From Janthinobacterium sp. GW458P (GTDB lineage Bacteria; Pseudomonadota; Gammaproteobacteria; Burkholderiales; Burkholderiaceae_D), in the NCBI RefSeq assembly GCF_002127585.1, contig NZ_NEGZ01000007.1:20019-84018 (forward strand): 64,000 nucleotides of DNA, written 5' to 3'. Position 1 is the stretch's first letter, and every line of letters begins with the position of its first letter. This document shows positions 19,243 to 29,563 of the stretch, in pieces. A program made the translations under genes and the position numbers. The notes beneath the pieces were generated by a model that saw nothing but the letters and a program-made list of their open reading frames with translations, did not search any database and had not been told where the DNA came from.

Positions 19243-22062
19243 ATGGAATTAGCCAAGTCTTTCGAGCCCGCCGACATTGAACAATTCTGGCGCACCGAGT
19301 GGGAACAGCGCGGTTACTTTACCGCCACCCTCGATGCGGGAAAACCTTCCTTCAGCATCCAGTTGCCGCCGCCGAACGTCACCGGCACCCTGCACATGGG
19401 CCATGCGTTCAACCAGACCATCATGGATGGCCTGACCCGCTACCACCGCATGCTGGGCCACAACACGGCCTGGATACCCGGCACCGACCATGCGGGCATC
19501 GCCACGCAAATCGTCGTGCAGCGCCAGCTGGACGCGCAAAAGATTTCGCGCCATGACCTGGGCCGCGAGAAATTCGTGGAAAAAGTGTGGGAATGGAAAG
19601 AAAAATCCGGTTCCATCATCACCGGCCAGATGCGCCGCCTGGGCGCCTCGGCCGACTGGCAGCGCGAATACTTCACGATGGATGAACCGCGCTCGAAAGT
19701 CGTCACCGACGTCTTCGTGCGCCTGTTCGAGCAGGGCCTGATCTACCGCGGCAAGCGCCTGGTCAACTGGGACCCCGTGCTGGGCACGGCCGTGTCCGAC
19801 CTGGAAGTGGTGTCCGAGGAGGAAGACGGTTCCATGTGGTACATCAAGTACCCGCTGGCCGACGGCAGCGGCTTCCTGACGGTGGCGACGACCCGTCCTG
19901 AAACCATGCTGGGCGACGTGGCCGTGGCCGTCGATCCGACGGACGAGCGCTACACGGCGCTGGTGGGCAAGATGCTCAAACTGCCGCTGACGGACCGCGA
20001 AATCCCCATCATCGCCGACGAATACGTCGACAAGGAATTCGGCACCGGCTGCGTGAAGATCACCCCGGCGCACGACATGAACGATTACGCTGTCGGCCAG
20101 CGCCACAAACTGGCGCAGATCGTCATCCTGACCCTGGACGCGAAGATCACGGACGACGCGCCGGCCGCCTACCGCGGCATGGACCGCTTCGCCGCGCGCA
20201 AGCAGATCGTCGCCGACCTCGACGCGCAAGGCTTGCTGGAACAGGTCAAGCCCCATAAATTGATGGTGCCGCGCGGCGACCGCACGGGCGTCGTCATCGA
20301 GCCGATGCTGACGGACCAGTGGTTCGTCGCCATGAGCAAACCGGCCCCGGAAGGCACCTTCTTCCCAGGCAAGTCGATCGCCGAAACGGCGCTGGACAAG
20401 GTCGCCAATGGCGAAATCAAGTTCGTGCCGGAAAACTGGAGCACCACCTACAACCAGTGGCTCAACAACATCCAGGACTGGTGCATCTCGCGCCAGCTGT
20501 GGTGGGGCCATCAAATCCCGGCCTGGTACGACGACAAGGGCAATATCTTTGTTGCCAAGACGGAAGCCGAGGCGCAAGCCAAGGCCCTGGCCGCCGGCAG
20601 CACGGGCCCGTTGAAGCGCGACGACGACGTGCTCGACACGTGGTTCTCGTCGGCCCTGGTGCCGTTCTCGACCATGGGTTGGCCGGAAGAAACACCGGAC
20701 ATGAAGGCCTTCCTGCCCTCGTCCGTGCTGGTCACGGGTTTCGACATCATCTTCTTCTGGGTCGCGCGCATGGTCATGATGACGGCGCACTTCACGGGCA
20801 AGGTGCCGTTTGAAACCGTCTACGTGCACGGCCTGGTGCGCGATTCGACGGGGCAGAAGATGTCCAAGTCGAAGGGCAACACCCTGGACCCGATCGACCT
20901 GATCGACGGCATCGACCTGGAAGGCCTGATCGTCAAGCGCACCACGGGCCTGATGAACCCGCGCGACGCGGAAAAGATCACCAAGGCGACGCGCAAGGAA
21001 TTCCCGGAAGGCATTTCGGCCTACGGCACGGACGCCGTGCGCTTCACCATGGCCAGCTACGCCTCGCTGGGCCGCAACATCAATTTCGACCTGGGCCGCT
21101 GCGAAGGCTACCGCAACTTCTGCAACAAGATGTGGAACGCCACCCGTTTCGTCATGATGAATACGGAAGGCAAGGATTGCACGGCCAACGATGTTGATCT
21201 GTCGCAAGCGGACAAGTGGATTATCTCGCTGCTGCAAAAGGCGGAACTGGACGTGGCCAAGGGCTTCGAAGACTTCCGTTTCGACAACATCGCCGCATCG
21301 ATCTACAAATTCGTGTGGGACGAGTATTGCGACTGGTACCTGGAAGTAGCCAAGGTGCAAGTGCAGCAGGGCACGGAAGGCCAGCAGCGCGCCACCCGCC
21401 ACACCCTGCTGCGCGTGCTGGAAGTGGTGCTGCGCCTGGCCCATCCGGTCATCCCGTTTGTCACGGAAGCGCTGTGGCAGAGCGTTGCGCCGCTGGCCGG
21501 CAAGCTGCCGAAGGCCGACGGTGAGCCCAAGGGCGTGTCCATCATGATGCAGCCGTATCCGATCGCCAACACCGACAAGATCGATGAGTCGGCCGAAGCG
21601 TGGATGCAGCAGCTGAAGGCCTTGACGGATGCGACGCGCAACCTGCGCGGCGAAATGCAGATTTCGCCTTCCGTGCGCGTGCCGCTGATCGTCGAAGCGG
21701 GCAATGCAACGGAAAAGGCCGCGCTGGCGTCTTACGCGCCGTACATCCAGTCGCTGGGCAAGCTGGCCGACGTGCAGATCGTCGATGCGCTGCCGGACTC
21801 GCCCGCCGCCGTCGCCATCGTCGGCACCACCAAGCTGATGCTGAAAGTGGAAATCGACGTGGCGGCCGAACGCGAGCGCCTGGGCAAGGAAATCGCCCGC
21901 ATCGAAGCGGAAATTGCCAAAGTCAATAGCAAATTAGGCAATGAAAGCTTCGTCGCGCGCGCCCCGGCCGCCATCGTTGCGCAAGAAAACGAGCGTTTGC
22001 TCAGTTTTTCGGCGACAATTGAAAAACTGCGCGAACAGTTTGCTAAACTAGCCAGCGCATAA
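19243..22062 (+). CDS. valS: Valyl-tRNA synthetase
   Basis: 939-residue class Ia aminoacyl-tRNA synthetase that charges tRNA-Val. Catalytic signature HMGH is at 51-54 and KMSKS at 539-543. The editing (CP1) domain lies between ([27 protein letters not shown]), followed by the anticodon-binding domain and a C-terminal coiled-coil arm (about 880-939). ATG 19243 is used as the protein then begins MELAKSFEP, matching relatives. A TATAAT lies at 19208-19213, about 30 bases before the start. Confidence 0.97.
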   Translation: MELAKSFEPADIEQFWRTEWEQRGYFTATLDAGKPSFSIQLPPPNVTGTLHMGHAFNQTIMDGLTRYHRMLGHNTAWIPGTDHAGIATQIVVQRQLDAQKISRHDLGREKFVEKVWEWKEKSGSIITGQMRRLGASADWQREYFTMDEPRSKVVTDVFVRLFEQGLIYRGKRLVNWDPVLGTAVSDLEVVSEEEDGSMWYIKYPLADGSGFLTVATTRPETMLGDVAVAVDPTDERYTALVGKMLKLPLTDREIPIIADEYVDKEFGTGCVKITPAHDMNDYAVGQRHKLAQIVILTLDAKITDDAPAAYRGMDRFAARKQIVADLDAQGLLEQVKPHKLMVPRGDRTGVVIEPMLTDQWFVAMSKPAPEGTFFPGKSIAETALDKVANGEIKFVPENWSTTYNQWLNNIQDWCISRQLWWGHQIPAWYDDKGNIFVAKTEAEAQAKALAAGSTGPLKRDDDVLDTWFSSALVPFSTMGWPEETPDMKAFLPSSVLVTGFDIIFFWVARMVMMTAHFTGKVPFETVYVHGLVRDSTGQKMSKSKGNTLDPIDLIDGIDLEGLIVKRTTGLMNPRDAEKITKATRKEFPEGISAYGTDAVRFTMASYASLGRNINFDLGRCEGYRNFCNKMWNATRFVMMNTEGKDCTANDVDLSQADKWIISLLQKAELDVAKGFEDFRFDNIAASIYKFVWDEYCDWYLEVAKVQVQQGTEGQQRATRHTLLRVLEVVLRLAHPVIPFVTEALWQSVAPLAGKLPKADGEPKGVSIMMQPYPIANTDKIDESAEAWMQQLKALTDATRNLRGEMQISPSVRVPLIVEAGNATEKAALASYAPYIQSLGKLADVQIVDALPDSPAAVAIVGTTKLMLKVEIDVAAERERLGKEIARIEAEIAKVNSKLGNESFVARAPAAIVAQENERLLSFSATIEKLREQFAKLASA

Positions 22063-22078
22063 GGCAAGTTTGGAAGGA

Positions 22079-22105
22079 TTGCGCGGCGTTTCCGTGACGC
22101 CGCGC
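22079..22105 (+). other. GC-rich hairpin after valS
   Basis: GCGCGGCGT and ACGCCGCGC form a perfect 9-bp stem with a seven-base loop, 17 bases past the valS stop. No T-run follows, so it is not a typical terminator; it may protect the transcript end. Confidence 0.5.
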
Positions 22106-22175
22106 AGTACCGCTGGTCTTGCCTTGGTATATAACTGTTCGTGACCCGATCAAAAAAAACCATTGGAGACTGGCA

Positions 22176-22643
22176 ATGCATAAAATATTCAAAGCAAGCA
22201 TCACAGCAAGCATCATGATGGCCGCCCTGGCCATCGCCGGCAGCGCCGCCGCGCGCGACGGCAACTTCACCCCCGTGGGCACATGGAAAACCATCGACGA
22301 CGCCAGCGGCAAGCCGAAATCCCTGATCGTCATCACGGAAAGCAACGGCGTCTTGCAAGGCAAGATCGACAAGCTGTTCCGCGGGCCTGACGAAGATCAA
22401 AACCCCAAGTGCGACAAGTGCACGGGCGCCAAGAAAGACCAGCCCATCATCGGCATGGTGATCCTGTCTGGCCTGAAATATGATGGCAAGGAATGGACGG
22501 GCGGCGAAATCATGGACCCTGCCAATGGCAAGACCTACAAGAGCAAGGCCGAGCTGACGGAAGGCGGCACCAAGCTGCAAGTGCGCGGCTATGTGGGCGT
22601 GCCGATGTTTGGCCGCTCGCAGACGTGGGTGCGCGAAGAGTAA
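22176..22643 (+). CDS. Exported DUF2147-family protein
   Basis: 155 residues with a signal peptide (about 1-24, ending GSAAARD). The mature part carries the DUF2147 pattern: PVGTWKTIDDASGKPKSLI, GKIDKLF, a Cys-x2-Cys pair (CDKC), PIIGMVILSGLKYDG, DPANGKTYK, and the end GYVGVPMFGRSQTWVR. The family is periplasmic, possibly lipocalin-like, and of unknown function. A TTGGAG ribosome-binding site precedes the ATG. It has its own terminator, and the gap to valS includes a hairpin, so it is probably a separate transcript. Confidence 0.9.
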   Translation: MHKIFKASITASIMMAALAIAGSAAARDGNFTPVGTWKTIDDASGKPKSLIVITESNGVLQGKIDKLFRGPDEDQNPKCDKCTGAKKDQPIIGMVILSGLKYDGKEWTGGEIMDPANGKTYKSKAELTEGGTKLQVRGYVGVPMFGRSQTWVREE

Positions 22644-22662
22644 GCAAGCCCCTGCCCTGTCG

Positions 22663-22687
22663 AAGCCGGCCTCGCGCCGGCTTTTTT
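22663..22687 (+). terminator. Rho-independent terminator after the DUF2147 gene
   Basis: A 7-bp stem (AGCCGGC/GCCGGCT) with a short loop is followed by six T. Confidence 0.85.
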
Positions 22688-23189
22688 ACGTCTGCGGCGC
22701 TGCCGGCTTGCGGTGATGCTTGCTCAGATGCCGGTCCAGGCTGTTGGCGAACTGCTGCCGGTCGGACTGGCTGAAGGCGGCCGGGCCGCCCGTGTCGACG
22801 CCGCCGCTGCGCAATTCTTCCATGAAGGCGCGCATCGTCAGTTGCTGGGCGATATTGTCTTTCGTATAAAACTCGCCGCGCGGGTTCAGCGCAAAGCCGC
22901 CCTTGGCCAGCACGTCGGCCGCCAGCGGGATGTCGCCCGTGATGACGAGGTCGCCGGGATTGAGCAAGCGCACGATTTCCTGGTCGGCCACGTCGGCACC
23001 GGACGGCACTTGCACGGTGCGGATGAAACGCGACGGCGGCACGCGCAAGCCCTGGTTCGCCACCAGGGTGAGCGGCAACTCCAGGCGGTCGGCCACGCGG
23101 TACAAGATTTCCTTGATGACGACGGGGCAGGCATCGGCGTCGATCCAGATCTGCATGTCCGGCACGGCCTGCTGGATGCCTTCCGCCAT
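22686..23189 (-). CDS. UPF0178 (YaiI/YqxD, DUF188) family protein
   Basis: 167 residues. The signature [20 protein letters not shown], then [14 protein letters not shown] and [17 protein letters not shown], identify the family. It has a PIN-like fold with conserved aspartates, suggesting nuclease activity, but the substrate is not known. ATG 23189 overlaps the ruvB stop by one base (TGATG), which suggests translational coupling. ATG 23156, directly at the conserved core, is an alternative start giving 156 residues. It would be the last gene of the ruvCAB transcript. Confidence 0.88.
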   Translation of the reverse strand: MAEGIQQAVPDMQIWIDADACPVVIKEILYRVADRLELPLTLVANQGLRVPPSRFIRTVQVPSGADVADQEIVRLLNPGDLVITGDIPLAADVLAKGGFALNPRGEFYTKDNIAQQLTMRAFMEELRSGGVDTGGPAAFSQSDRQQFANSLDRHLSKHHRKPAAPQT

Positions 23190-24244
23190 CACAGTTCCCA
23201 CGCTTCGCCGCCCGGGCCCATGCGCGGCGCGCTGACGCCGAAGTGCAGGTAGGCGGCCGGCGTGGCGACACGCCCGCGCGGCGTGCGCTGCAAAAAGCCT
23301 TGCTGGATCAGATACGGTTCCAGCACGTCTTCGATGGTGTCGGCCGCCTCGCCGATGGCGGCGGCCAGATTGCCGATGCCGACGGGGCCGCCGCCGAACT
23401 TGAACAGCACGGCTTCGAGCAATTTACGATCCATCACGTCGAAACCGGCGGAATCGACGTCGAGCATGGCCAGCGCGCGGTCGGCCACCACCTTGGTGAT
23501 GTCGCCATTGCTTTTGACTTCGGCGAAATCGCGCACGCGGCGCAGCAGGCGGTTGGCGATGCGGGGCGTGCCGCGCGCGCGCTGGGCGATCTCAATCGCG
23601 CCTTCCGGATCGATCGGGGCCTTCAGCAAGGCGGCGCTGCGCGTGACGATCTTCGTCAGTTCGCCCGTGTTGTAGAACTCCAGCCGCGCGACGATGCCGA
23701 AGCGGTCGCGCAGCGGGTTGGTCAGCATGCCGGCGCGCGTGGTGGCCCCCACTAATGTAAACGGCTGCAGATCGAGTTTGACGGAACGGGCGGCTGGGCC
23801 TTCGCCGATCATGATATCGATTTGATAATCCTCAAGGGCCGGATACAAAATCTCTTCCACGACAGGCGACAGGCGGTGGATTTCATCGATGAACAGGACG
23901 TCGTTCGCTTCCAGGTTCGTCAAAATCGCCGCCAGATCGCCCGGTCGCTCCAGCACGGGGCCGGAAGTCTGGCGCAGATTGACGCCCATTTCGCGCGCGA
24001 TGATGTGCGCCAGGGTCGTCTTGCCCAGGCCCGGCGGGCCGAACAGCAAAGTGTGGTCGAGCGCTTCCTTGCGCTGGCGCGCGGCCGTGATGAAGATCTC
24101 CAGCTGGTCGCGGATCTTTTCCTGCCCCACGTACTCGTCGAGCTGCTTCGGGCGCAAGGCCCGTTCGATCGCCTCTTCATTGTGCGAGATGGGCGCCGCG
24201 TCGATGATGCGCTGTTCCGTGAAGCTGTCGGTCTGGATGCTCAT
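23189..24244 (-). CDS. ruvB: Holliday junction branch migration ATPase RuvB
   Basis: 351-residue AAA+ motor that, with RuvA, drives branch migration of Holliday junctions in recombinational repair. Walker [10 protein letters not shown] is at 69-77 and Walker B DEIH starts at D120. Sensor I ([18 protein letters not shown]) with the arginine-finger region and the C-terminal winged helix ([16 protein letters not shown]) are present. It starts seven bases after the ruvA stop, in one operon. Confidence 0.97.
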   Translation of the reverse strand: MSIQTDSFTEQRIIDAAPISHNEEAIERALRPKQLDEYVGQEKIRDQLEIFITAARQRKEALDHTLLFGPPGLGKTTLAHIIAREMGVNLRQTSGPVLERPGDLAAILTNLEANDVLFIDEIHRLSPVVEEILYPALEDYQIDIMIGEGPAARSVKLDLQPFTLVGATTRAGMLTNPLRDRFGIVARLEFYNTGELTKIVTRSAALLKAPIDPEGAIEIAQRARGTPRIANRLLRRVRDFAEVKSNGDITKVVADRALAMLDVDSAGFDVMDRKLLEAVLFKFGGGPVGIGNLAAAIGEAADTIEDVLEPYLIQQGFLQRTPRGRVATPAAYLHFGVSAPRMGPGGEAWEL

Positions 24245-24250
24245 GCCCTA

Positions 24251-24829
24251 TCAGCCTTTCGACAGCGCTTTCAGCGCCAGTTTGATGCCGTCCGACACGC
24301 CGCTGCCAGCCGGCACGTTTTTCACGGCCGCCAGCGCTTCCTTGTCCGAATAGCCGAGCGCGACCAGCGCGTTCAAGATGTCCGATTGCGCGTCCGGCGC
24401 CGCGTGCGCGCCCAGCGGACCGAGATCCGCACCGATCTTGCCCTTCAATTCCAGCAGCAGCCGTTCCGCCGTCTTCTTGCCGATGCCCGGCACTTTCACG
24501 AGGCGGCCCGAATCCTGCAGCGTGATGGCCTGCGCCAGGTCGGCGATCGTCATGCCGGAAAGAATCGACAGCGCCATGCGCGCGCCCACGCCCGTGATCT
24601 TGATCAACTGGCGGAACACGGCCCGCTCGGCCGCATTGCCGAAGCCAAACAGCAGATGCGCATCTTCGCGGATGGCCTGGTGCGTGAACAGCACGACTTT
24701 TTCGCCCACGTGGGGCAAGTTGTAAAAGGTACTCATCGGCACGTCGACTTCATAGCCGACGCCCTGGCAATCGACCAGCAATTGTGGCGGATTTTTTTCG
24801 AGCAAAATACCGGAGAGACGGCCTATCAT
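24251..24829 (-). CDS. ruvA: Holliday junction DNA-binding protein RuvA
   Basis: 192 residues. The OB-fold N-terminus ([22 protein letters not shown] split over the first strands), two helix-hairpin-helix motifs ([17 protein letters not shown] and [18 protein letters not shown]) and a C-terminal domain III that contacts RuvB ([16 protein letters not shown]) are visible. Tetramers hold the four-way junction open. It lies 58 bases after ruvC. Confidence 0.97.
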   Translation of the reverse strand: MIGRLSGILLEKNPPQLLVDCQGVGYEVDVPMSTFYNLPHVGEKVVLFTHQAIREDAHLLFGFGNAAERAVFRQLIKITGVGARMALSILSGMTIADLAQAITLQDSGRLVKVPGIGKKTAERLLLELKGKIGADLGPLGAHAAPDAQSDILNALVALGYSDKEALAAVKNVPAGSGVSDGIKLALKALSKG

Positions 24830-24887
24830 CGCGTGTTCCTAATGTTGTGTATCGTAGTTTTTATTGATTATGAGGGCCATGCCGCAG

Positions 24888-25427
24888 TTAACCTACTAAA
24901 CGGCCGCGCTTCATGCGCAAGCCTTGCAGCTGGGGTGCCAGCGCACCGATCATGGCCAGCGCATCGACGCTGTTGGCGTGGCAAATGGCCACGCCCAGGG
25001 CATCGGCCGCATCCGTGCCGGGCAAGCCGGGCAAGGACAACAGCCGGGAAACCATCTCCTGCACCTGCTCCTTGGCCGCCTTGCCGTGGCCCGTGACGGC
25101 CTGTTTTACTTGCAGGGCCGTGTATTCGGCTACCGACAGGTCAGAATTGACGAGTGCGCAAATGGCCGCGCCCCGTGCCTGGCCCAGCAGCAAGGTCGAT
25201 TGGGGGTTGACGTTGACAAACACTTTTTCGATGGCCGCGCAATCGGGCCGGTAGGTGCCGACGATTTCGCTCACGCCCTGCAGGATGATCTTCAGGCGCG
25301 GCGGCAATTCCCCTTCGGAACCCGTCTTGACGGTCCCCGACGCAATATAGCGCAGCTTGTTGCCGTGTTTTTCAATGACCCCAAAGCCGGTCGTGCGCAG
25401 GCCAGGATCGATGCCAAGAATAATCAT
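24888..25427 (-). CDS. ruvC: Holliday junction resolvase RuvC
   Basis: 179-residue endonuclease that cuts Holliday junctions symmetrically. The four acidic metal ligands are in place: D7 (GIDPG), E67 (AIEKVF), D138 and D141 (GTDAADAL). It is the first gene of ruvCAB on the minus strand. A 15-bp perfect hairpin lies 21-55 bases upstream of its start, separating it from purH. Confidence 0.97.
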   Translation of the reverse strand: MIILGIDPGLRTTGFGVIEKHGNKLRYIASGTVKTGSEGELPPRLKIILQGVSEIVGTYRPDCAAIEKVFVNVNPQSTLLLGQARGAAICALVNSDLSVAEYTALQVKQAVTGHGKAAKEQVQEMVSRLLSLPGLPGTDAADALGVAICHANSVDALAMIGALAPQLQGLRMKRGRLVG

Positions 25428-25447
25428 CGCCAGATTCTATAATGAAT

Positions 25448-25482
25448 ACGGCAGGCACCGGTGAATAACCGGTGCCTGCCGT
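25448..25482. terminator. Perfect 15-bp hairpin between purH and ruvC
   Basis: Bases 25448-25462 and 25468-25482 are exact reverse complements with a five-base loop. On the plus strand TTTTGTC follows. On the minus strand the following bases (GTATTCATTATAG) are A/T-rich but not a T-run. It could end purH messages or antisense transcripts. Confidence 0.6.
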
Positions 25483-25509
25483 TTTGTCACATTCAAAGAA
25501 GGTAGAATA

Positions 25510-25607
25510 AACCGTGGCGAGCGGCGATGCGGCGTGGCCGAGAAGCGCAACTGTGCTGGAGCACAGTGAGCATCGCAGGCCGCGCCCCGCGCCGCGCAGT
25601 AGGTTTA
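25510..25607 (-). repeat. Repeat family R1, copy A
   Basis: Starts 11 bases after the purH stop in the direction of purH transcription. It shares the order AAACCTACTGCGCG, GCGGCCTGCGATGCTCAC, a hairpin ACTGTGC-TCCA-GCACAGT, TTGCGCTTCTC and CGCTCGCCACGGTTT with copies at 38.5 and 60.3 kb. Confidence 0.85.
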
Positions 25608-25617
25608 GACCGCCTTC

Positions 25618-27204
25618 TTAATGACGGAAGTGACGCGTGCCCGTGTACAACATCACGACGCCGCGCTCGTCCGCCGCATCGATCACTTCCTGGTCGCGCA
25701 TGGAGCCGCCCGGGTGAATGACGCAGGTCGCGCCCGCGTCGACGACGACGTCGAGGCCGTCGCGGAAGGGGAAGAAGGCGTCCGACGCCACCACGGAACC
25801 CGTCAGCGACAGGCCCGCGTTCTGCGCCTTGATCGAGGCGATGCGGGCCGAATCGATACGGCTCATCTGGCCGGCGCCCACGCCCAGGGTCATGTTATTG
25901 CCGCAGAAGACGATGGCGTTCGACTTGACGAATTTCGCCACTTTCCAGGCGAACATCAGGTCGGACAATTGCTGCGGCGTCGGCTGCAGCTTGCTGACGA
26001 CGCGCAAGTCGCCGATGCCGACGTTTTTCGCGTCCGGCGATTGCACCAGCAGACCGCCGCCGACGCGCTTAAAGTCCATGGCGTTGACGCCGGCGCCCAG
26101 CGCAATTTCCAGCATGCGCACGTTTTGCTTGCTCGACAGAATCTGTTTCGCTTCGGCGGAGAACGACGGGGCGATCAGCACTTCCACGAACAGCTTGGCG
26201 ATTTCGCCGGCGGTGGCGCCGTCGAGCTCCGTGTTGAAGGCGATGATGCCGCCAAATGCCGAGGTCGGGTCCGTCTGCAGGGCGCGCGCATAGGCTTCGG
26301 CCGCGTTCTTGCCCAGGGCGACGCCGCACGGGTTCGCATGCTTGACGATGACGCAGGCCGCGCTTTGCTCGAAGCCGCCCAGGCTCTTCACGCATTCCCA
26401 GGCCGCATCGGCGTCGGCGATGTTGTTGTACGACAATTCCTTGCCCTGCAGCTGGCGGTAGTTGGCCAGTGCGCCGTCGGTGGTGACGAGGTCGCGGTAG
26501 AAGGCGGCGCTCTGGTGCGGGTTTTCACCGTAGCGCATGTCTTGCACCTTCTCAAATGCAACGTTCAGGATTTGCGGATAGGCGCCGCGCTCGGCGTGCA
26601 CTTTCGTCGGGCCCAGGCTGGTCAGGTAATTGGTGATGGCGCCATCGTATTGCGCCGTATGCGCAAAGACTTTTTTCGCCAGCATGAACTTGGTGTCGTA
26701 GCTCACGTCGCCCGCCTTGCCGTCGGCCGAGCGCAGCTCCGCCAGCACCGCGTCGTAGTCGGTCGGATCACAGATGACGACCACGTCCTTGTGGTTCTTG
26801 GCTGCCGAACGCAGCATGGTCGGGCCGCCGATATCGATGTTTTCGATCGCGTCTTCCAGGGTGCAATCGGCCTTGGCCACCGTGCCCTGGAACGGGTACA
26901 GGTTGACCACCACCATGTCGATGGTCGGCATGTCGTGCTCGACCAGTTTCGACATGTGCTCAGGGAAATCGCGGCGCGCCAGGATACCGCCATGCACTTT
27001 CGGGTGCAGGGTCTTCACACGGCCATCGAGCATCTCCGGGAAACCCGTGTAGTCGGCAACTTCCGTGACGGGAACACCGTTGTCTGCCAGCAACTTTGCG
27101 GTGCCGCCGGTGGACAGGAGGTTGACGCCGAGGGCAGACAGGGCGCGGGCGAATTCGAGAACGCCGGTCTTGTCGGAAACGGAGAGGAGAGCTTGTTTGA
27201 TCAT
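25618..27204 (-). CDS. purH: Bifunctional AICAR transformylase / IMP cyclohydrolase
   Basis: 528-residue enzyme for the last two steps of IMP synthesis. The N-terminal MGS-like cyclohydrolase domain ([42 protein letters not shown]) and the C-terminal transformylase domain ([33 protein letters not shown] with the catalytic Lys-His, [11 protein letters not shown]) are complete. ATG 27204 begins [11 protein letters not shown] as in relatives. It is 106 bases after fis, in the conserved order dusB-fis-purH-ruvC. Confidence 0.97.
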   Translation of the reverse strand: MIKQALLSVSDKTGVLEFARALSALGVNLLSTGGTAKLLADNGVPVTEVADYTGFPEMLDGRVKTLHPKVHGGILARRDFPEHMSKLVEHDMPTIDMVVVNLYPFQGTVAKADCTLEDAIENIDIGGPTMLRSAAKNHKDVVVICDPTDYDAVLAELRSADGKAGDVSYDTKFMLAKKVFAHTAQYDGAITNYLTSLGPTKVHAERGAYPQILNVAFEKVQDMRYGENPHQSAAFYRDLVTTDGALANYRQLQGKELSYNNIADADAAWECVKSLGGFEQSAACVIVKHANPCGVALGKNAAEAYARALQTDPTSAFGGIIAFNTELDGATAGEIAKLFVEVLIAPSFSAEAKQILSSKQNVRMLEIALGAGVNAMDFKRVGGGLLVQSPDAKNVGIGDLRVVSKLQPTPQQLSDLMFAWKVAKFVKSNAIVFCGNNMTLGVGAGQMSRIDSARIASIKAQNAGLSLTGSVVASDAFFPFRDGLDVVVDAGATCVIHPGGSMRDQEVIDAADERGVVMLYTGTRHFRH

Positions 27205-27310
27205 GGCTGTGGCTAGGTGGTTAAGTGTTCTTGGCGAATGGCGCAGCGCTCAGCTATCGGGCTGGCCCGCTGCGGCGGATTCAAATCTTGGCGTCACTTG
27301 CATGCCGGCA

Positions 27311-27544
27311 TTACAGCAAACCGTGCTCCTGCAATTTCTTGCGCAGGGTATTGCGGTTGATGCCCAGCATCTGCGCGGCGTGCGACTGATTGCCATCGGC
27401 GCGTGTCATCACGACTTCCAGGATGGGCTTTTCCACGGTCAGCACGACCATGTCGTAGATATTCGATGCTTGCTGTTCGCCCAGGTCATTGAAGTAATCT
27501 TCTAGACTTTTCTGTACGACTTCCTGAATGCTTTCTTTGCTCAT
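27311..27544 (-). CDS. fis: Fis nucleoid-associated DNA-binding protein
   Basis: 77 residues, shorter than the 98-residue enterobacterial protein, as usual for beta-proteobacteria. The C-terminal helix-turn-helix (GNQSHAAQMLGINRNTLRKKL) is fully conserved, and the preceding helices form the dimerisation core. The N-terminal beta-hairpin arm used in enterobacteria for Hin/Gin activation is mostly missing. Fis bends DNA and regulates rRNA and growth-phase genes. It lies downstream of dusB, the classical dusB-fis pairing. Confidence 0.95.
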   Translation of the reverse strand: MSKESIQEVVQKSLEDYFNDLGEQQASNIYDMVVLTVEKPILEVVMTRADGNQSHAAQMLGINRNTLRKKLQEHGLL

Positions 27545-27712
27545 TTTTATGCTTCAACCGGCTGAACACCTGGCCATCCGGCGCCGCGCCGCTCATGCGG
27601 TCCGCGTGCTGCCCTCTGGCCTCGGTGTTGTAATTAATATTGCATGACGCTCTGTATAGGCGCTCGCCCTTGTATTACTTATAACTTATTACCTGACTTC
27701 CCTGCTATCTGC

Positions 27713-28765
27713 TCATGCTGCCGTGGCCATAGGTTGGATCACATCGATCAGGCCACTTTCACTGGATTCGGCGAGGCGGTATTGTAACCGTTCGCCAAAT
27801 TTCCATTGCGACTCAAAAAATTGATCGACAGCCAGCAATTGCGCTTCCGTCGACTCCAGCAAGTTCATTTGCTGGCGGAACGCCTCGCCGCCTTCCAGAT
27901 CCTTGACATACCAGCCGATGTGCTTGCGCGCCGTGCGCACGCCGAGGAATTCGCCGTAAAACGCGTAATGGGCGCGCAAATGCTCGTCCATCAGGTTGCG
28001 CACTTCATCCACATAGGGCGCCGGCAACAAGGTGCCGGTACGCAAGAAATGGTCGATCTCACGGCAAATCCACGGCCGGCCCTGCGCCGCGCGGCCGATC
28101 ATGACGGCATCGGCGCCCGTTTGATCGAGCACAAAGCGGGCCTTCTCCGGACTGGTAATGTCGCCATTGGCCACCACGGGGATGCCTACCGATGCTTTCA
28201 CAGCGGCAATAGTTTCATATTCGGCATCGCCCTTGTAGCCATCGGCGCGCGTGCGGCCGTGCAGGGTCAGCATCTGGATGCCGGCTTGCTCGGCGACGCG
28301 GGCGATTTTCAGGGCGTTCTTGTTTTCGCGGTTCCAGCCCGTGCGAAATTTCAGGGTGACGGGCACGTCAACGGCGTTGACGACGGCGTGCAGGATCTTT
28401 TCGACCAGGCTTTCGTTTTGCAGCAGGGCCGATCCGCACCAGCTGTTGCACACCTTTTTGACGGGGCAGCCCATGTTGATGTCGATGATCTGCGCGCCCC
28501 GGTCCACATTGAACTTGGCGCAATCGGCCAGGTCTTGCGGATCGGCGCCGGCGATCTGCACGGCTTTCGGCTCCATTTCGCCTGCGTGGTCCGTGCGGCG
28601 CGAACTTTTTTCCGTCGCCCACAGGCGCGGATTCGACGCCGCCATCTCCGACACGGCGTAACCGGCACCGAGCTGCTTGCACAACTGGCGGAAAGGCCGG
28701 TCCGTCACGCCCGCCATGGGAGCGACGAAAACGTTGTTGCGCAGAATGTGAGGGCCGATTTGCAC
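27713..28765 (-). CDS. dusB: tRNA-dihydrouridine synthase B
   Basis: 350-residue flavoenzyme that reduces specific uridines of tRNA to dihydrouridine. Family blocks are MAGVTDRPFRQLCKQLGAG, VQIAGADPQDLADCA, IIDINMGCPVKKV, LTLHGRTRADGY, VVANGDITSPEKA and DAVMIGRAAQGRPWI (FMN phosphate site). The DusB type is supported by its link to fis. ATG 28765 begins MQIGPHILRNNVFVAPM. Confidence 0.95.
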   Translation of the reverse strand: MQIGPHILRNNVFVAPMAGVTDRPFRQLCKQLGAGYAVSEMAASNPRLWATEKSSRRTDHAGEMEPKAVQIAGADPQDLADCAKFNVDRGAQIIDINMGCPVKKVCNSWCGSALLQNESLVEKILHAVVNAVDVPVTLKFRTGWNRENKNALKIARVAEQAGIQMLTLHGRTRADGYKGDAEYETIAAVKASVGIPVVANGDITSPEKARFVLDQTGADAVMIGRAAQGRPWICREIDHFLRTGTLLPAPYVDEVRNLMDEHLRAHYAFYGEFLGVRTARKHIGWYVKDLEGGEAFRQQMNLLESTEAQLLAVDQFFESQWKFGERLQYRLAESSESGLIDVIQPMATAA

Positions 28766-28915
28766 TGAAGAACCTGGAATGGACGGAGGAACCTGCTATT
28801 TTAACCGATTCCCTGCCTATTTAATAAGCACTATTTTTTTGCTTCAGTGCGCCAGAGTGGGCGCCGCGCTTGTGCAGCACAGCAAAACTGGCCGCCCGGG
28901 GAATGAAGTAAGGAC

Positions 28916-29560
28916 TTAGCCCAGTTCGTCCATCGCGGGCGCGCTCAGGTGTTCGATATTTCCCCAGTGCACTAAATGCAGCTTGCCATCCGCATACGAA
29001 AAACGGTTGACGCTGGCATTCCTGACCTGGAAGTCGCGCGGACTGTCGAGCGCCATGCCGACCGCCTCGCGGTAGGCGCACTCAAGCACGCCGCCGTGGG
29101 CCACGATGGCGATCGTCTGGCCGTCATAGCGTTCGGCCCAGCGGGCGATGGCGCCATTCGCGCGCGCATAGAACTGGCGGAAGCTCTCCGCGTCGCGCTC
29201 GCCCGACGGCATCACGGCGTCGATCTGGCGCGATTGCCATTGCGCATACTCGTGCGGATAGCGCGCGGCAATATCGGCATACAGCAAGCCTTCGAAGGCG
29301 CCATAGCAGCGCTCGCGCAGCAGAGGGTCCGTCTGCACGGGCAGATTTTTCAATTGAGCAATGGCTTGCGCCGTCTGCTGCGCCCGTTGCAGATCGCTGG
29401 CGATGATGGCGGCCAGCGGCTCATCCGCCAGCGCCTGCCCCAGCGCGCAAGCCTGCGCCAGGCCCGCCTCGTTCAGGGCGATGTCGATATGGCCCTGCAG
29501 GCGGCGGCCCGCATTCCAGGCCGTCTCGCCATGGCGTATCAGTAAAATCGTGGTGCTCAT
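28916..29560 (-). CDS. Histidine phosphatase (phosphoglycerate-mutase-like) family protein
   Basis: 214 residues with the phosphohistidine motif LIRHGETAWN (RHG at 9-11), a second-arginine block SDLQRAQQTA, the acid/base Glu region LLRERCYGAFEG, and the C-terminal VAHGGVLE. The family includes phosphoglycerate mutases, alpha-ribazole phosphatase and sugar-phosphate phosphatases; the substrate is not decidable here, though there are no cobalamin genes nearby. It starts three bases after the PEBP gene stop, so the two are co-transcribed. Confidence 0.88.
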   Translation of the reverse strand: MSTTILLIRHGETAWNAGRRLQGHIDIALNEAGLAQACALGQALADEPLAAIIASDLQRAQQTAQAIAQLKNLPVQTDPLLRERCYGAFEGLLYADIAARYPHEYAQWQSRQIDAVMPSGERDAESFRQFYARANGAIARWAERYDGQTIAIVAHGGVLECAYREAVGMALDSPRDFQVRNASVNRFSYADGKLHLVHWGNIEHLSAPAMDELG

Positions 29561-29563
29561 GCT

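Noticed and set aside
22079..22105. GC-rich hairpin after valS considered as a terminator
   Set aside because: No T-run follows; it is listed only as a hairpin.
25448..25482. Hairpin considered as part of a CRISPR or phage attachment site
   Set aside because: It occurs once, has no spacer array and no integrase or tRNA gene nearby.
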